Source: Clostridiales bacterium (GTDB lineage: Bacteria > Bacillota > Clostridia > Christensenellales > Borkfalkiaceae). From it: a DNA stretch of 64,000 nt. Positions within the stretch are counted from its first letter, which is position 1. Each line of letters starts with the position of its first letter. The notes below the pieces were generated by a model that was not told where the DNA came from, did not search any database, and saw only the letters and a list, made by a program, of their open reading frames with translations. The position numbers were made by a program, and so were the translations under genes. The stretch lies in NCBI GenBank assembly GCA_015069615.1, contig SVIF01000007.1, forward strand, positions 1 to 64,000. Direction: 5' to 3'. This document shows, piece by piece, positions 20,392 through 28,222 of the stretch.

Positions 20392-20416
20392 AAAAAACCG
20401 CTTTCGGTGGAAAGCG
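20392..20416 (-). terminator. intrinsic terminator after the C_GCAxxG_C_C gene
   Basis: CCGCTTTC and GAAAGCGG pair around a four-base loop; on the minus strand they are followed by TTTTTTA. This separates the gene from sigK. Confidence 0.9.
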
Positions 20417-20438
20417 GATAAGTTTTGCTTATTTTTTG

Positions 20439-20858
20439 TTAGTCCTTACAGTAGCGGGCGGCTAAAAGCGCGGCGGCGCTTGCAACTAGGTCTTCGCAAG
20501 GTCTACCCCTTCTATCACCGTCCACAATTCCAACGGGCTTTAATAATTCACGACAAACGATACTGCCGTTTTCACGGGTGAAAGCGGTTAACAGTTCTTG
20601 CGTAATGCCGTAAACGCGCTTTTTTTCGGAAAGATTGTGGGGGTCCGAATACCCTTCCATTCTACCAACCACGTAGGTGATACCGCTTACCGCCCCACAT
20701 ACTTCGCGCATACGCGAAAACCCACCGCCAAACGCCGAAACGGCGCAAGCAACCGTTTGTTCTTCTTCCCCAAACAAATCGCAAAAAGCCATAGAAACTG
20801 CTTGGGCGCAGTTGTATCCTTCCTTAAAAAATTCCCTTGCGCGGAGCACTCTATCCAT
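20439..20858 (-). CDS. C_GCAxxG_C_C family protein
   Basis: This 139-residue protein belongs to the redox-associated C_GCAxxG_C_C family: GYNCAQAVSMAF with a conserved Cys, then GGGFSRMREVCGAVSGI with the defining GCAxxG-like motif (here VCGAVSG), and two further C-terminal cysteines (IVCRELL, GRPCEDLV). Members are common in anaerobes and are thought to bind a metal or undergo redox chemistry, but the function is not established. It stands alone, with its own terminator and an upstream GGTG ribosome site. Confidence 0.88.
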   Translation of the reverse strand: MDRVLRAREFFKEGYNCAQAVSMAFCDLFGEEEQTVACAVSAFGGGFSRMREVCGAVSGITYVVGRMEGYSDPHNLSEKKRVYGITQELLTAFTRENGSIVCRELLKPVGIVDGDRRGRPCEDLVASAAALLAARYCKD

Positions 20859-20972
20859 AATTTCACCTTCCGTGTTTTTTCTTAATTATAACGGCAAGGG
20901 CAAAAAATGTCAATCTTTTTCTTTGTCTAAAGAAAAATTTGTCTTTTCGGGGCGAAAGAAGGTCGGTTTTGC

Positions 20973-21001
20973 TTGAAAAGGGCAATAAAGTATGGTATAA
21001 T
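20973..21001 (+). promoter_or_regulatory. sigma-A promoter for smsC-smsB
   Basis: TTGAAA, a 17-base spacer and TATAAT precede smsC by 43 bases. The ORF-track start of smsC falls inside this promoter, which argues for the later start. Confidence 0.85.
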
Positions 21002-21044
21002 GACCACGAATAGATATGGGCAAGCTTGCCCAAAAGGAAAATTT

Positions 21045-21767
21045 ATGTTAGAACTGAAGAATATTACGTACGAAGTAACCGAAAACGGCGTTACGAAACG
21101 CATTTTAGATAACGTTTCCTTGACCGTGGACGGGCATTTTACCGCCATCACGGGGCCGAACGGCGGGGGTAAATCCACCTTGGCAAAAATTATTGCAGGG
21201 ATTATTACGCCCACTTCGGGACAAATTATTTTGGACGGTGTGGATATTACGGGCTTAAACGTTACCGAACGCGCGAAGGCGGGCATCGGTTTTGCTTTTC
21301 AACAACCCGTCCGCTTTAAAGGGGTAACCGTACACGACTTAATTTCGCTTGCAAAAGGCAAACCTTTAACCACGGCGGATGCGTGCAAATATCTTTCCGA
21401 AGTTGGACTTTGCGCGCGCGATTACGTTTCGCGCGAAGTAAACGCAAGTTTATCCGGGGGGGAATTAAAACGCATTGAAATTGCAACCGTGCTTGCGCGT
21501 GGCGTAAAGCTTTCGGTGTTTGACGAACCCGAAGCGGGCATTGACCTTTGGAGTTTCCAAAGCCTTATTGCGGTGTTTGAGCGTATGAGCCGTGAAATTC
21601 AAGGGCATATTTTGATTATTTCACACCAAGAACGCATCCTTTCCATTGCGGATAAAATCGTGGTGATTGCGGAAGGTAAGCTGACGGGCGTAGGCACAAA
21701 CGAAGAAATGCTACCCCACTTACTAAAAAGCAGTTCCTGCCCCACCCTAACCGAAAAAATGAATTAA
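21045..21767 (+). CDS. smsC: SufC-like ATPase of a minimal SUF (SMS) Fe-S system
   Basis: The product is an ABC-type ATPase without a membrane partner. It has Walker A GPNGGGKST, signature LSGGELKRIE, Walker B LSVFDEPEAGIDLW and the switch histidine in ISHQE. SufC proteins energise Fe-S cluster assembly on the SufB scaffold. The following gene is a short SufB/SufD homologue, and no sufS, sufU or sufD is present, which fits the two-gene SmsCB system of anaerobes. The start MLELKNITYE (240 residues) is chosen because AAAAGGAAA precedes it and a promoter lies upstream. Confidence 0.9.
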   Translation: MLELKNITYEVTENGVTKRILDNVSLTVDGHFTAITGPNGGGKSTLAKIIAGIITPTSGQIILDGVDITGLNVTERAKAGIGFAFQQPVRFKGVTVHDLISLAKGKPLTTADACKYLSEVGLCARDYVSREVNASLSGGELKRIEIATVLARGVKLSVFDEPEAGIDLWSFQSLIAVFERMSREIQGHILIISHQERILSIADKIVVIAEGKLTGVGTNEEMLPHLLKSSSCPTLTEKMN

Positions 21768-21782
21768 AGGGGGCGCATAGAA

Positions 21783-22700
21783 ATGGATAAAATTGAATTA
21801 AACATTTTAAAAGAAATTGCAGGCCTTCATAAAATCCCCGAAGGCGCGTATAACATCCGCGTAAACGGGCAAGCGGAAGCAAGAAATTCTTCTGCCAACG
21901 TGGAAATCGTGCAAAAAACGGATAAACCGGGCATTGATATCATCATTAAGCCGAACACCAAAAACGAAAGCGTGCATATCCCCGTAATCCTTTCCAAAAG
22001 CGGAATTACCGAAAGCGTGTACAACGATTTTTATATTGGGGAAAACGCGGACGTGGTAATCGTTGCGGGGTGCGGGATTCACAACTGCGGTACCGAAGTG
22101 AGTAGACACGACGGGATTCACGCCTTTCACGTGGGTAAAAACGCCAAAATTTTGTACGTGGAAAAGCACTACGGCGAAGGAACGGGGGAAAGCAACAACG
22201 TAATGAACCCCACCACTGAAATCACCTTGGAAGAAGGTGCGCATATGGAAATGCAAACCACCCAAATTAAAGGGATTGCTTCCACCGTACGCGTTACGAA
22301 AGCAACCGCAGGGGCAGGCGCAACCTTGCTTGTGCGCGAAAATATTATGACGCACGGTAACCAGTTCGCCGAAACGGATTTTACGGTAGATTTGAACGGC
22401 GAAGGCGCTTCGGCGGATATCGTTTCCCGCTCGGTTGCCAAGGAAAACAGTCGCCAAAATTTCCTTTCCCGCATGAACGGAAACGCCCCTTGCCACGGGC
22501 ATACCGAATGCGACGCAATTTTAATGGATAACGCCGTGGTTTCGGCTATCCCCGAACTGACCGCCGCTAACGTGGATGCCGAACTGGTGCACGAAGCCGC
22601 CATCGGTAAGATTGCAGGCGAACAACTTACCAAGCTAATGACGCTTGGCTTAACCGAAAAAGAAGCCGAAGAAGTAATCGTAAGCGGTTTCTTGAAATAA
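21783..22700 (+). CDS. smsB: SufB/SufD-like Fe-S cluster scaffold (minimal SMS type)
   Basis: The 305-residue protein is shorter than canonical SufB (about 465), as expected for the ancestral SmsB form. It shows the right-handed beta-helix pattern of SufBD (VILSKSGITESVYNDFYIGENADVVI, CGIHNCGTEVSRHDGIHAFHVG) and the end signature GNAPCHGHTECDAILMD with Cys and His likely ligating the cluster, followed by ELVHEAAIGKI. It forms a complex with SmsC encoded 15 bases upstream. How sulfur is delivered is not visible in this window. Confidence 0.9.
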   Translation: MDKIELNILKEIAGLHKIPEGAYNIRVNGQAEARNSSANVEIVQKTDKPGIDIIIKPNTKNESVHIPVILSKSGITESVYNDFYIGENADVVIVAGCGIHNCGTEVSRHDGIHAFHVGKNAKILYVEKHYGEGTGESNNVMNPTTEITLEEGAHMEMQTTQIKGIASTVRVTKATAGAGATLLVRENIMTHGNQFAETDFTVDLNGEGASADIVSRSVAKENSRQNFLSRMNGNAPCHGHTECDAILMDNAVVSAIPELTAANVDAELVHEAAIGKIAGEQLTKLMTLGLTEKEAEEVIVSGFLK

Positions 22701-22713
22701 AGGAGAAAAAAAT

Positions 22714-23841
22714 ATGGAAAACGAAAACAACACAAATGCTACCGCCCACCCCGAAGATAAGCTAAGCCTTGTGGAATGGGAAGAACAGCGGCGCGCAAAA
22801 AACGGGAAAAATGGGAAAAGTTTAGAACGCAAGCCCTGGTACGTAAAGGTTATTTTGTTTGCCCTTATCCCTGCCCTGCTGATGCTTAGTTGCGTGTGGT
22901 TGATTATCTATTTTACCCAAGGCAGCGGCGCGTACAACCGCGAAGCTAAACACAAATATGAGCAATTAGATGAAAGCTTGGGTGAAAAAATGAATACCGC
23001 GACTTTTGGAAAATATTACGCTCTTAATGATCATAAGATAACACAAGTTCAGTTTATGGAACCAGACGAAGAAAGTGTGGATCTTAAGGTGTTTTATGAA
23101 GGGAAAGACATACTTGGCAAAAATGTCTACGCTTATGCTATTTTTGAAGTTATGATAGATTACTATAACGCACTCGCTGAAGCGGAAGAAAGTGGGAATA
23201 TATTATATTACCTAGACGCAATGCAAAAAATAGTTGACACAATGAGAGAAAAGGAAAGCACTTATTTATCTACTCCAATCGACCTTAAACTACCAGCAAA
23301 CACGGCTGAAAATTTGGCAGTGTTCAACGATGTGTTTAACGTTTCTGACGTTAACGACCCTAACATCATCCGCCAAGTAGGCTTTTTGCCTTATCATGTT
23401 GAATGTGTTGAGCATCACTACAACAATGAACTAAAAAGATTTGAATACACCTACAAAATTTCAGGAATAAGCTACTGTGAAACTAGAGAGGAAAGCACTG
23501 CGGAAGTTGAAAAATCTAGCAAACTTCTAATGGAAGAAAATTATGATAAAACTCACCTAAAAGCATACAATCGTGAAATGACATTTAGCACTTATAACGA
23601 TAAAACTGAAACATTAGAGATATTAGATCGTTTGAGTGGTGATATATATAAAATAATTGATGGCGTTAATGCCCCATACACCGTTAAAACAACATGTTTT
23701 GAAGAAATGGATTTAATGAAAATGTTTTATCAAATGAAGGAAGGAAAATTCAGGTTTAAAAAACCGAAAAATTTTGACGTGAGAGTTTATAAGGCAGAAC
23801 AAAAGCGTTTAGAAGAACAGAAAAAGAAAAATCATCAATAA
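22714..23841 (+). CDS. single-pass membrane protein of unknown function
   Basis: I do not recognise this family. The 375 residues comprise a hydrophilic, charged N-terminus (1-42), one transmembrane helix (about 44-69, VILFALIPALLMLSCVWLIIYF), and a large extracytoplasmic or cytoplasmic domain rich in Glu, Lys and Tyr. It ends in a basic coiled-coil-like tail (YKAEQKRLEEQKKKNHQ). It starts 13 bases after smsB with an AAGGAG site, so it is co-transcribed. Codon use changes sharply: the first ~80 codons use the GCG/ACG/CGC codons seen in neighbours, while the rest uses more AT-rich and unselected codons (for example ACT, CTA, AGA). This suggests replacement of the 3' portion by recombination or fast evolution. 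Confidence 0.7.
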   Translation: MENENNTNATAHPEDKLSLVEWEEQRRAKNGKNGKSLERKPWYVKVILFALIPALLMLSCVWLIIYFTQGSGAYNREAKHKYEQLDESLGEKMNTATFGKYYALNDHKITQVQFMEPDEESVDLKVFYEGKDILGKNVYAYAIFEVMIDYYNALAEAEESGNILYYLDAMQKIVDTMREKESTYLSTPIDLKLPANTAENLAVFNDVFNVSDVNDPNIIRQVGFLPYHVECVEHHYNNELKRFEYTYKISGISYCETREESTAEVEKSSKLLMEENYDKTHLKAYNREMTFSTYNDKTETLEILDRLSGDIYKIIDGVNAPYTVKTTCFEEMDLMKMFYQMKEGKFRFKKPKNFDVRVYKAEQKRLEEQKKKNHQ

Positions 23842-23850
23842 AACACACAT

Positions 23851-23885
23851 CCCCGCGTTTTTCACGCGGGGTCGTTCTTTTTTAG
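23851..23885 (+). terminator. intrinsic terminator after the smsC operon
   Basis: CCCCGCG and CGCGGGG pair around a seven-base loop, followed by a T-rich run (TCGTTCTTTTTT). It opens the 412-base gene-free stretch 23842-24253, whose remaining content is listed in the next entries. Confidence 0.85.
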
Positions 23886-23940
23886 ATTCTCCGATTTGCC
23901 CGTCAAAGCAGGTAGGCGAAGAATGACATAATGACACAAA

Positions 23941-23967
23941 AAAGCCTTTCCGCATTGGAAAGGCTTT
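23941..23967. terminator. bidirectional terminator in gene-free stretch
   Basis: AAAGCCTTTCC and GGAAAGGCTTT form an 11-bp stem with A-tract and T-tract flanks, suitable for either strand. It probably ends transcription of the ABC exporter operon coming from the right, or of the repeat element. Confidence 0.8.
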
Positions 23968-23983
23968 TGCTTTTCGTTGTAAG

Positions 23984-24019
23984 AAATAAAACGCGATAGA
24001 AGCGAGTTATGCAAGGCTC
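23984..24019 (+). repeat. direct repeat, copy 1 of a 36-bp unit
   Basis: This 36-base sequence, beginning AAATAAAACGCGATAG and ending GCAAGGCTC, recurs exactly at 24129-24164, 145 bases on. It also matches, inverted and imperfectly, the segment at 24238-24258. It is non-coding. Confidence 0.9.
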
Positions 24020-24128
24020 ACTTTCCTATAAGGCAGATTAGAACCGAGCATGATTACACTACACAAAGAAAGCGGAGAAACAAGCAAGACGAGGAAGTCC
24101 TAGCCGTTTGGGCTAAAAGATTACTTGA

Positions 24129-24258
24129 AAATAAAACGCGATAGAAGCGAGTTATGCAAGGCTCGCGAGAATTTGGGGTGAAATTAACCTTGTTGGTTAT
24201 TGAAGTCCAAATTCGTAGCAGTTAACGAAGCAGAACGATGCTTATAGCGTGTTTTATT
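24129..24258. mobile_element. MITE-like element (direct repeat copy 2 plus inverted end)
   Basis: The left end AATAAAACGCGATAGAAGC and the right end GCTTATAGCGTGTTTTATT are near-complementary terminal inverted repeats about 130 bases apart. Together with the extra left-end copy at 23984 this looks like a small non-autonomous repeat element with a partial tandem duplication. The right end overlaps the stop codon of the ABC exporter gene, so the element appears to supply the TAA. No transposase or open reading frame is present. The alternative is a structured RNA repeat. Confidence 0.5.
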
Positions 24259-26218
24259 CTAGTTCGAAGGCGCCAGTGTAAAGCTGATAATACTTCCCTT
24301 TTTGCGCTATCAGTTCTTGGTGGCTGCCACGTTCGATGATTCTACCGTGGTCTAACACCATAATTACGTCCGAATTTTGCACGGTGGAAAGGCGGTGAGC
24401 GATTACGAATACCGTTCTACCCTGCATTAACTGGTCCGTACCCTTTTGCACAAGCGCTTCGGTACGAGTATCAATGGAGGAGGTTGCCTCATCCAAAATC
24501 ATTACGGGGGCATCCGCTACCGCGGCGCGCGCGATAGAAAGTAATTGCCGTTGCCCTTGGGAAAGGTTTGCCCCGTCCGCAGTTAGCATGGTTTGATAGC
24601 CGTTGGGTAAGCGGCGGATGAAATCATCCGCGTTAGCAAGGCGGGCGGCTGCGTACACTTCTTCATCCGTTGCGTCTAATCTGCCGTAGCGAATATTTTC
24701 CATAACCGTACCCGTAAATAGGTTGGTATCTTGCAATACGATGCCTAAGGAACGGCGCAAGTCCGCTTTTTTAATTTTGTTGATATTGATGCCGTCGTAC
24801 CTTACTTTACCATCCGCAATATCGTAAAAGCGGTTGATTAGGTTGGTAATGGTGGTTTTACCCGCGCCCGTTGCGCCAACGAAGGCAACCTTTTGCCCGG
24901 GTTTAGCGTACAGCGTTACGTCGTGCAACACGATTTTTTCGGGAACGTACCCAAAATCCACGTGATCCAACACGATATCCCCAGCCAAACGGGTGTAAGT
25001 AACGGTACCTTCCGCTTTATGGGGATGTTTCCAAGCCCAAATGCCCGTACGTTCCTTAGTTTCGGTTAAGTTGCCGTTTTCATCATATTTAGCGTTGACC
25101 AAAGTTACGTAACCTTCGTCCGTTTCTTCCAGTTCGTCAATCATTTGGAACACACGTGCTGCGCCCGCTTGCGCCATAACCACGGCGTTGATTTGCCCCG
25201 AAACTTGGCTTACTTGGTTTGCAAAATGCTTGGTCATATTCAAGAAGGAAATACAAACCGAAATGGAAAGTACGTTCATTGCAGTTGTAAACCCGCTGTC
25301 AAACACTGCTTCCAAGGATAAGTTTGCCATTTGTCCTTTGGTAAGAACAAGAAGCGTACCACCGATAAACGCAACGAGAACGTATAGGGAGTTGCCGATA
25401 TTATTCAAAATAGGCATTAACATATTTGCAAATTTGTTTGCTTTATACGCGTTACCCTGCCATTCTTCGTTTACGCGGTCAAAATCCTGAATTGCGGAGC
25501 TTTCGTGGTTGAACACTTTAATCACCTTTTGACCGGACATGGCTTCTTCCACAAAGCCTTCCACCGCGGCAACCGAACGTTGTTGGGAAAGGAAGAAGGT
25601 TGCGCTTCTACCCCCAATTTTTTTGGTTACGATTAGCATGGTAAACACGCCGATTAAAACCACCATCGTAAGCCACAAACTGTAAAACACCATAGTGCAA
25701 AACAAAATGGTGATGGTGATAACCGATTGGAATAAATGCGGAATACTTTGGGATACGAGTTGAGATAATACGTCGATATCGTTGGTGTAATGGCTCATGA
25801 CTTCCCCGTGAGTATGCGAATCAAAATAGCGCACGGGAAGTTTTTGCATCCTTTCAAACATTTTGTTACGCAAATTCGTTAAGAATTTATACGTAACCAC
25901 GGCGTTTAATCGGGTGTGAATAAACGCGCAAAGAATATTAAGCGAATACACGCCGATCATGATGCCGATTAGGGTAAGAACTTGATTCCAGCCCGCAGAT
26001 CTATCCACTAAGGCAAGTTCAATCGCGTCGTACAAGTTTTTCATAAAAATACCGCCGACCGAACCGCAAATGGAGCAAATAATTAAGCAGGTAACAACGG
26101 CAATCAAGTACCATTTGTTTTCCCTAAATAACATACCTATTAAACGTTTCGTGGTGCCTTTGGGCGCGCGCATTTTCGCGCCTGCGGGCCCCCTTCTCAT
26201 TCCACCGGGACCTGCCAT
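24254..26218 (-). CDS. heterodimeric ABC exporter, ATP-binding/permease subunit B
   Basis: This type IV ABC exporter half-transporter (654 residues) has a Gly/Arg-rich N-terminal tail (MAGPGGMRRGPAGAKMRAPKG), six transmembrane helices and a C-terminal nucleotide-binding domain. The NBD shows Walker A GATGAGKTT, signature LSQGQRQLLS, Walker B PVMILDEATSSID and an IAHRLST H-loop. An extra segment with EETDEGYVTLVNAKYD sits between the membrane domain and the NBD. It pairs with the upstream gene, whose stop overlaps its start by one base (TAATG). The paired Glu and Asp after the Walker B boxes fit one canonical and one degenerate ATP site. Multidrug, lipid or peptide export is likely, but the substrate is unknown. 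Confidence 0.92.
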   Translation of the reverse strand: MAGPGGMRRGPAGAKMRAPKGTTKRLIGMLFRENKWYLIAVVTCLIICSICGSVGGIFMKNLYDAIELALVDRSAGWNQVLTLIGIMIGVYSLNILCAFIHTRLNAVVTYKFLTNLRNKMFERMQKLPVRYFDSHTHGEVMSHYTNDIDVLSQLVSQSIPHLFQSVITITILFCTMVFYSLWLTMVVLIGVFTMLIVTKKIGGRSATFFLSQQRSVAAVEGFVEEAMSGQKVIKVFNHESSAIQDFDRVNEEWQGNAYKANKFANMLMPILNNIGNSLYVLVAFIGGTLLVLTKGQMANLSLEAVFDSGFTTAMNVLSISVCISFLNMTKHFANQVSQVSGQINAVVMAQAGAARVFQMIDELEETDEGYVTLVNAKYDENGNLTETKERTGIWAWKHPHKAEGTVTYTRLAGDIVLDHVDFGYVPEKIVLHDVTLYAKPGQKVAFVGATGAGKTTITNLINRFYDIADGKVRYDGININKIKKADLRRSLGIVLQDTNLFTGTVMENIRYGRLDATDEEVYAAARLANADDFIRRLPNGYQTMLTADGANLSQGQRQLLSIARAAVADAPVMILDEATSSIDTRTEALVQKGTDQLMQGRTVFVIAHRLSTVQNSDVIMVLDHGRIIERGSHQELIAQKGKYYQLYTGAFELE

Positions 26219-27984
26219 TACGCTTCACCCCCTTCTTCGTTTACGCGGTTTTGCGCTTCGTACATTTCACGGTACGGGGGGAAGGTTTGCATCAATTCCC
26301 CATGCGTGCCTTGCGCCGCAATTTTGCCCCCTTCCATAATCAAAATTACGTCCGCATCCATAACCGAAGCTACGCGTTGCGCGATAATAATTTTGGTGGT
26401 ATTGGGAATTTGTTCTTTTAAGCCCTTACGGATAAACGCATCCGTTTTGGTATCTACTGCCGAAGTAGAATCGTCAAAAATCAAAATTTTGGGTTTTTTC
26501 AAGATAGCGCGCGCAATGCAAAGGCGTTGCTTTTGCCCACCCGAAACGTTAGTACCGCCTTGTTCGATATGGCTTGCGTAGCCTTCGGGAAAGGTACGGA
26601 TAAATTCGTCCGCTTGCGCGATTTTGCAAGCCGCAACTAATTCTTCATCCGTAGCGTTGGGATTACCCCAACGAAGGTTTTCCGCAATAGTACCAGAGAA
26701 AAGAAGGTTCTTTTGGAGTACTACCGAAATGGCATCACGCAAGGCAACGATATCGTATTCCTTTACGTTTTTGCCCCCTACGTAAACCGCACCTTCGGTG
26801 GCGTCATACAAACGGGGCAAAAGGCTCACAAGCGAACTTTTCGCCGAACCCGTAACCCCCATAATTCCCACGGTGCTACCCGAAGGAACGGTTAAATTGA
26901 TATCCGAAAGCACGTATTTTTCCGCGCCCTTTTGATACTTGAAAGAAACGTTTTCAAAAGCAAAACTGCCGTCCGCAATTTCCGTAATCGGGTTTTGGGG
27001 GCTAACGATTTCCGCCTTTTCATCCAACACTTCCACGATACGGCGGGCGGATTCCACGCTGATTGCAATTTGCACGAAGATCATAGAGCACATCATCAGG
27101 CTCATTAATACTTGCATGGAATAAGTTAATAAAGAAGAAAGGGTTTCTACGTTGATGCTCCCCGCCACCGAAGGATTTCCGTTAATGATAAGTTTTGCGC
27201 CAAAAAAGGCGATAACCAGCATATTTACGTGCATGAAGAAGTTCATTACGGGCATATTGAGGGCAACTACCTTTTCCGCACGGGTAAATTCGCGCTTTAC
27301 TTCTTCAGCTGCAGTGCCGAATTTTTCACATTCGTGATCTTCCCTAACGTACGCTTTTACTACGCGCATACCCTTTACGTTTTCTTGGATAGAGGCGTTC
27401 AACGCGTCATACTTTTTAAATACGCGGTTAAACAGGGGCATTGCCACCTTAATAATCATACCAAGTGCTAAACCCAAAAGGGGTACCACCACCACGAACA
27501 GCCACGGAAGGGTGGGATGCAAGGAAAACGCCGCGATAATCGCGCTGATCATCATCAAAGGCGCGCGTACCGCCGTACGGATAATCATCATAAAGGACAT
27601 TTGCACGTTGTTTACGTCCGTAGTCATACGCGTGATTAAGCTGGACGTGGAAAATTTATCAATATTGGAGAAAGAAAAGTTTTGCACGGATACGAATAAA
27701 TCGTGTCGTAAGTTCTTTGCAAAGCCCGTAGAAGCTTTTGCGGCGGTTTTCCCCGCAAGCGCGCCGAACAGTAAGGAAATTAGCGCCATACAAAGTAGTT
27801 GTACGCCGCAAATAATTACGTATTTCATGGAACCCGTTCCTTCGGCGGCACGAATATAGCCAACCAAGCGAACGATAGTTAGGGGCATCATAATTTCCAT
27901 GACAACTTCCCCAACGATAAGTATCGGAGTAAGTATTGCGGGCTTTTTCACGTCCCTGATACTCCGCGCCAGTTTTCTTAACAT
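26218..27984 (-). CDS. heterodimeric ABC exporter, ATP-binding/permease subunit A
   Basis: This 588-residue half-transporter has a complete membrane domain (motifs such as FSFSNIDKFSTSSLITRMTTDVNNVQ) and an NBD with Walker A GVTGSAKSSL, signature VSGGQKQRLCIARA and Walker B ILIFDDSTSAVD. Asp replaces the catalytic Glu after Walker B, a known mark of the degenerate site in heterodimeric exporters such as TM287/288 or BmrCD. It is first in the two-gene operon and has its own promoter. Confidence 0.92.
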   Translation of the reverse strand: MLRKLARSIRDVKKPAILTPILIVGEVVMEIMMPLTIVRLVGYIRAAEGTGSMKYVIICGVQLLCMALISLLFGALAGKTAAKASTGFAKNLRHDLFVSVQNFSFSNIDKFSTSSLITRMTTDVNNVQMSFMMIIRTAVRAPLMMISAIIAAFSLHPTLPWLFVVVVPLLGLALGMIIKVAMPLFNRVFKKYDALNASIQENVKGMRVVKAYVREDHECEKFGTAAEEVKREFTRAEKVVALNMPVMNFFMHVNMLVIAFFGAKLIINGNPSVAGSINVETLSSLLTYSMQVLMSLMMCSMIFVQIAISVESARRIVEVLDEKAEIVSPQNPITEIADGSFAFENVSFKYQKGAEKYVLSDINLTVPSGSTVGIMGVTGSAKSSLVSLLPRLYDATEGAVYVGGKNVKEYDIVALRDAISVVLQKNLLFSGTIAENLRWGNPNATDEELVAACKIAQADEFIRTFPEGYASHIEQGGTNVSGGQKQRLCIARAILKKPKILIFDDSTSAVDTKTDAFIRKGLKEQIPNTTKIIIAQRVASVMDADVILIMEGGKIAAQGTHGELMQTFPPYREMYEAQNRVNEEGGEA

Positions 27985-28057
27985 TTCCCTTTCTCCTTAT
28001 ACGCCCGCAACATGAATCGGCGGGCAGACGAAACTTTTCCATTATAAAAGTTATTAT

Positions 28058-28086
28058 ATTATACAATATTTTTCGCACGCGCGCAA
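28058..28086 (-). promoter_or_regulatory. sigma-A promoter for the ABC exporter operon
   Basis: On the minus strand TTGCGC and TATAAT are 17 bases apart, about 75 bases upstream of the first exporter gene. It is divergent from the DUF1846 promoter. Confidence 0.65.
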
Positions 28087-28160
28087 GTTTTTTAGGGGGT
28101 GGACGGGCGCTTTCCAAAAAAATATTTTCTTCAAATTTCGCCCCTTTTCCCCTTTTTAAC

Positions 28161-28189
28161 TTGCAAGAATATAAAAAGCGTGTTATAAT
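28161..28189 (+). promoter_or_regulatory. sigma-A promoter for the DUF1846 gene
   Basis: TTGCAA, a 17-base spacer and TATAAT end 33 bases before the start codon. Confidence 0.8.
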
Positions 28190-28222
28190 GGATAAGATAT
28201 AACTTTTGAAGGTTAAACGAAT

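Noticed and set aside
23842-24253. CRISPR array suggested by the repeated 36-bp unit
   Set aside because: Only two copies, about 145 bases apart, and no cas genes in the window; terminal inversion fits a MITE-like repeat better.
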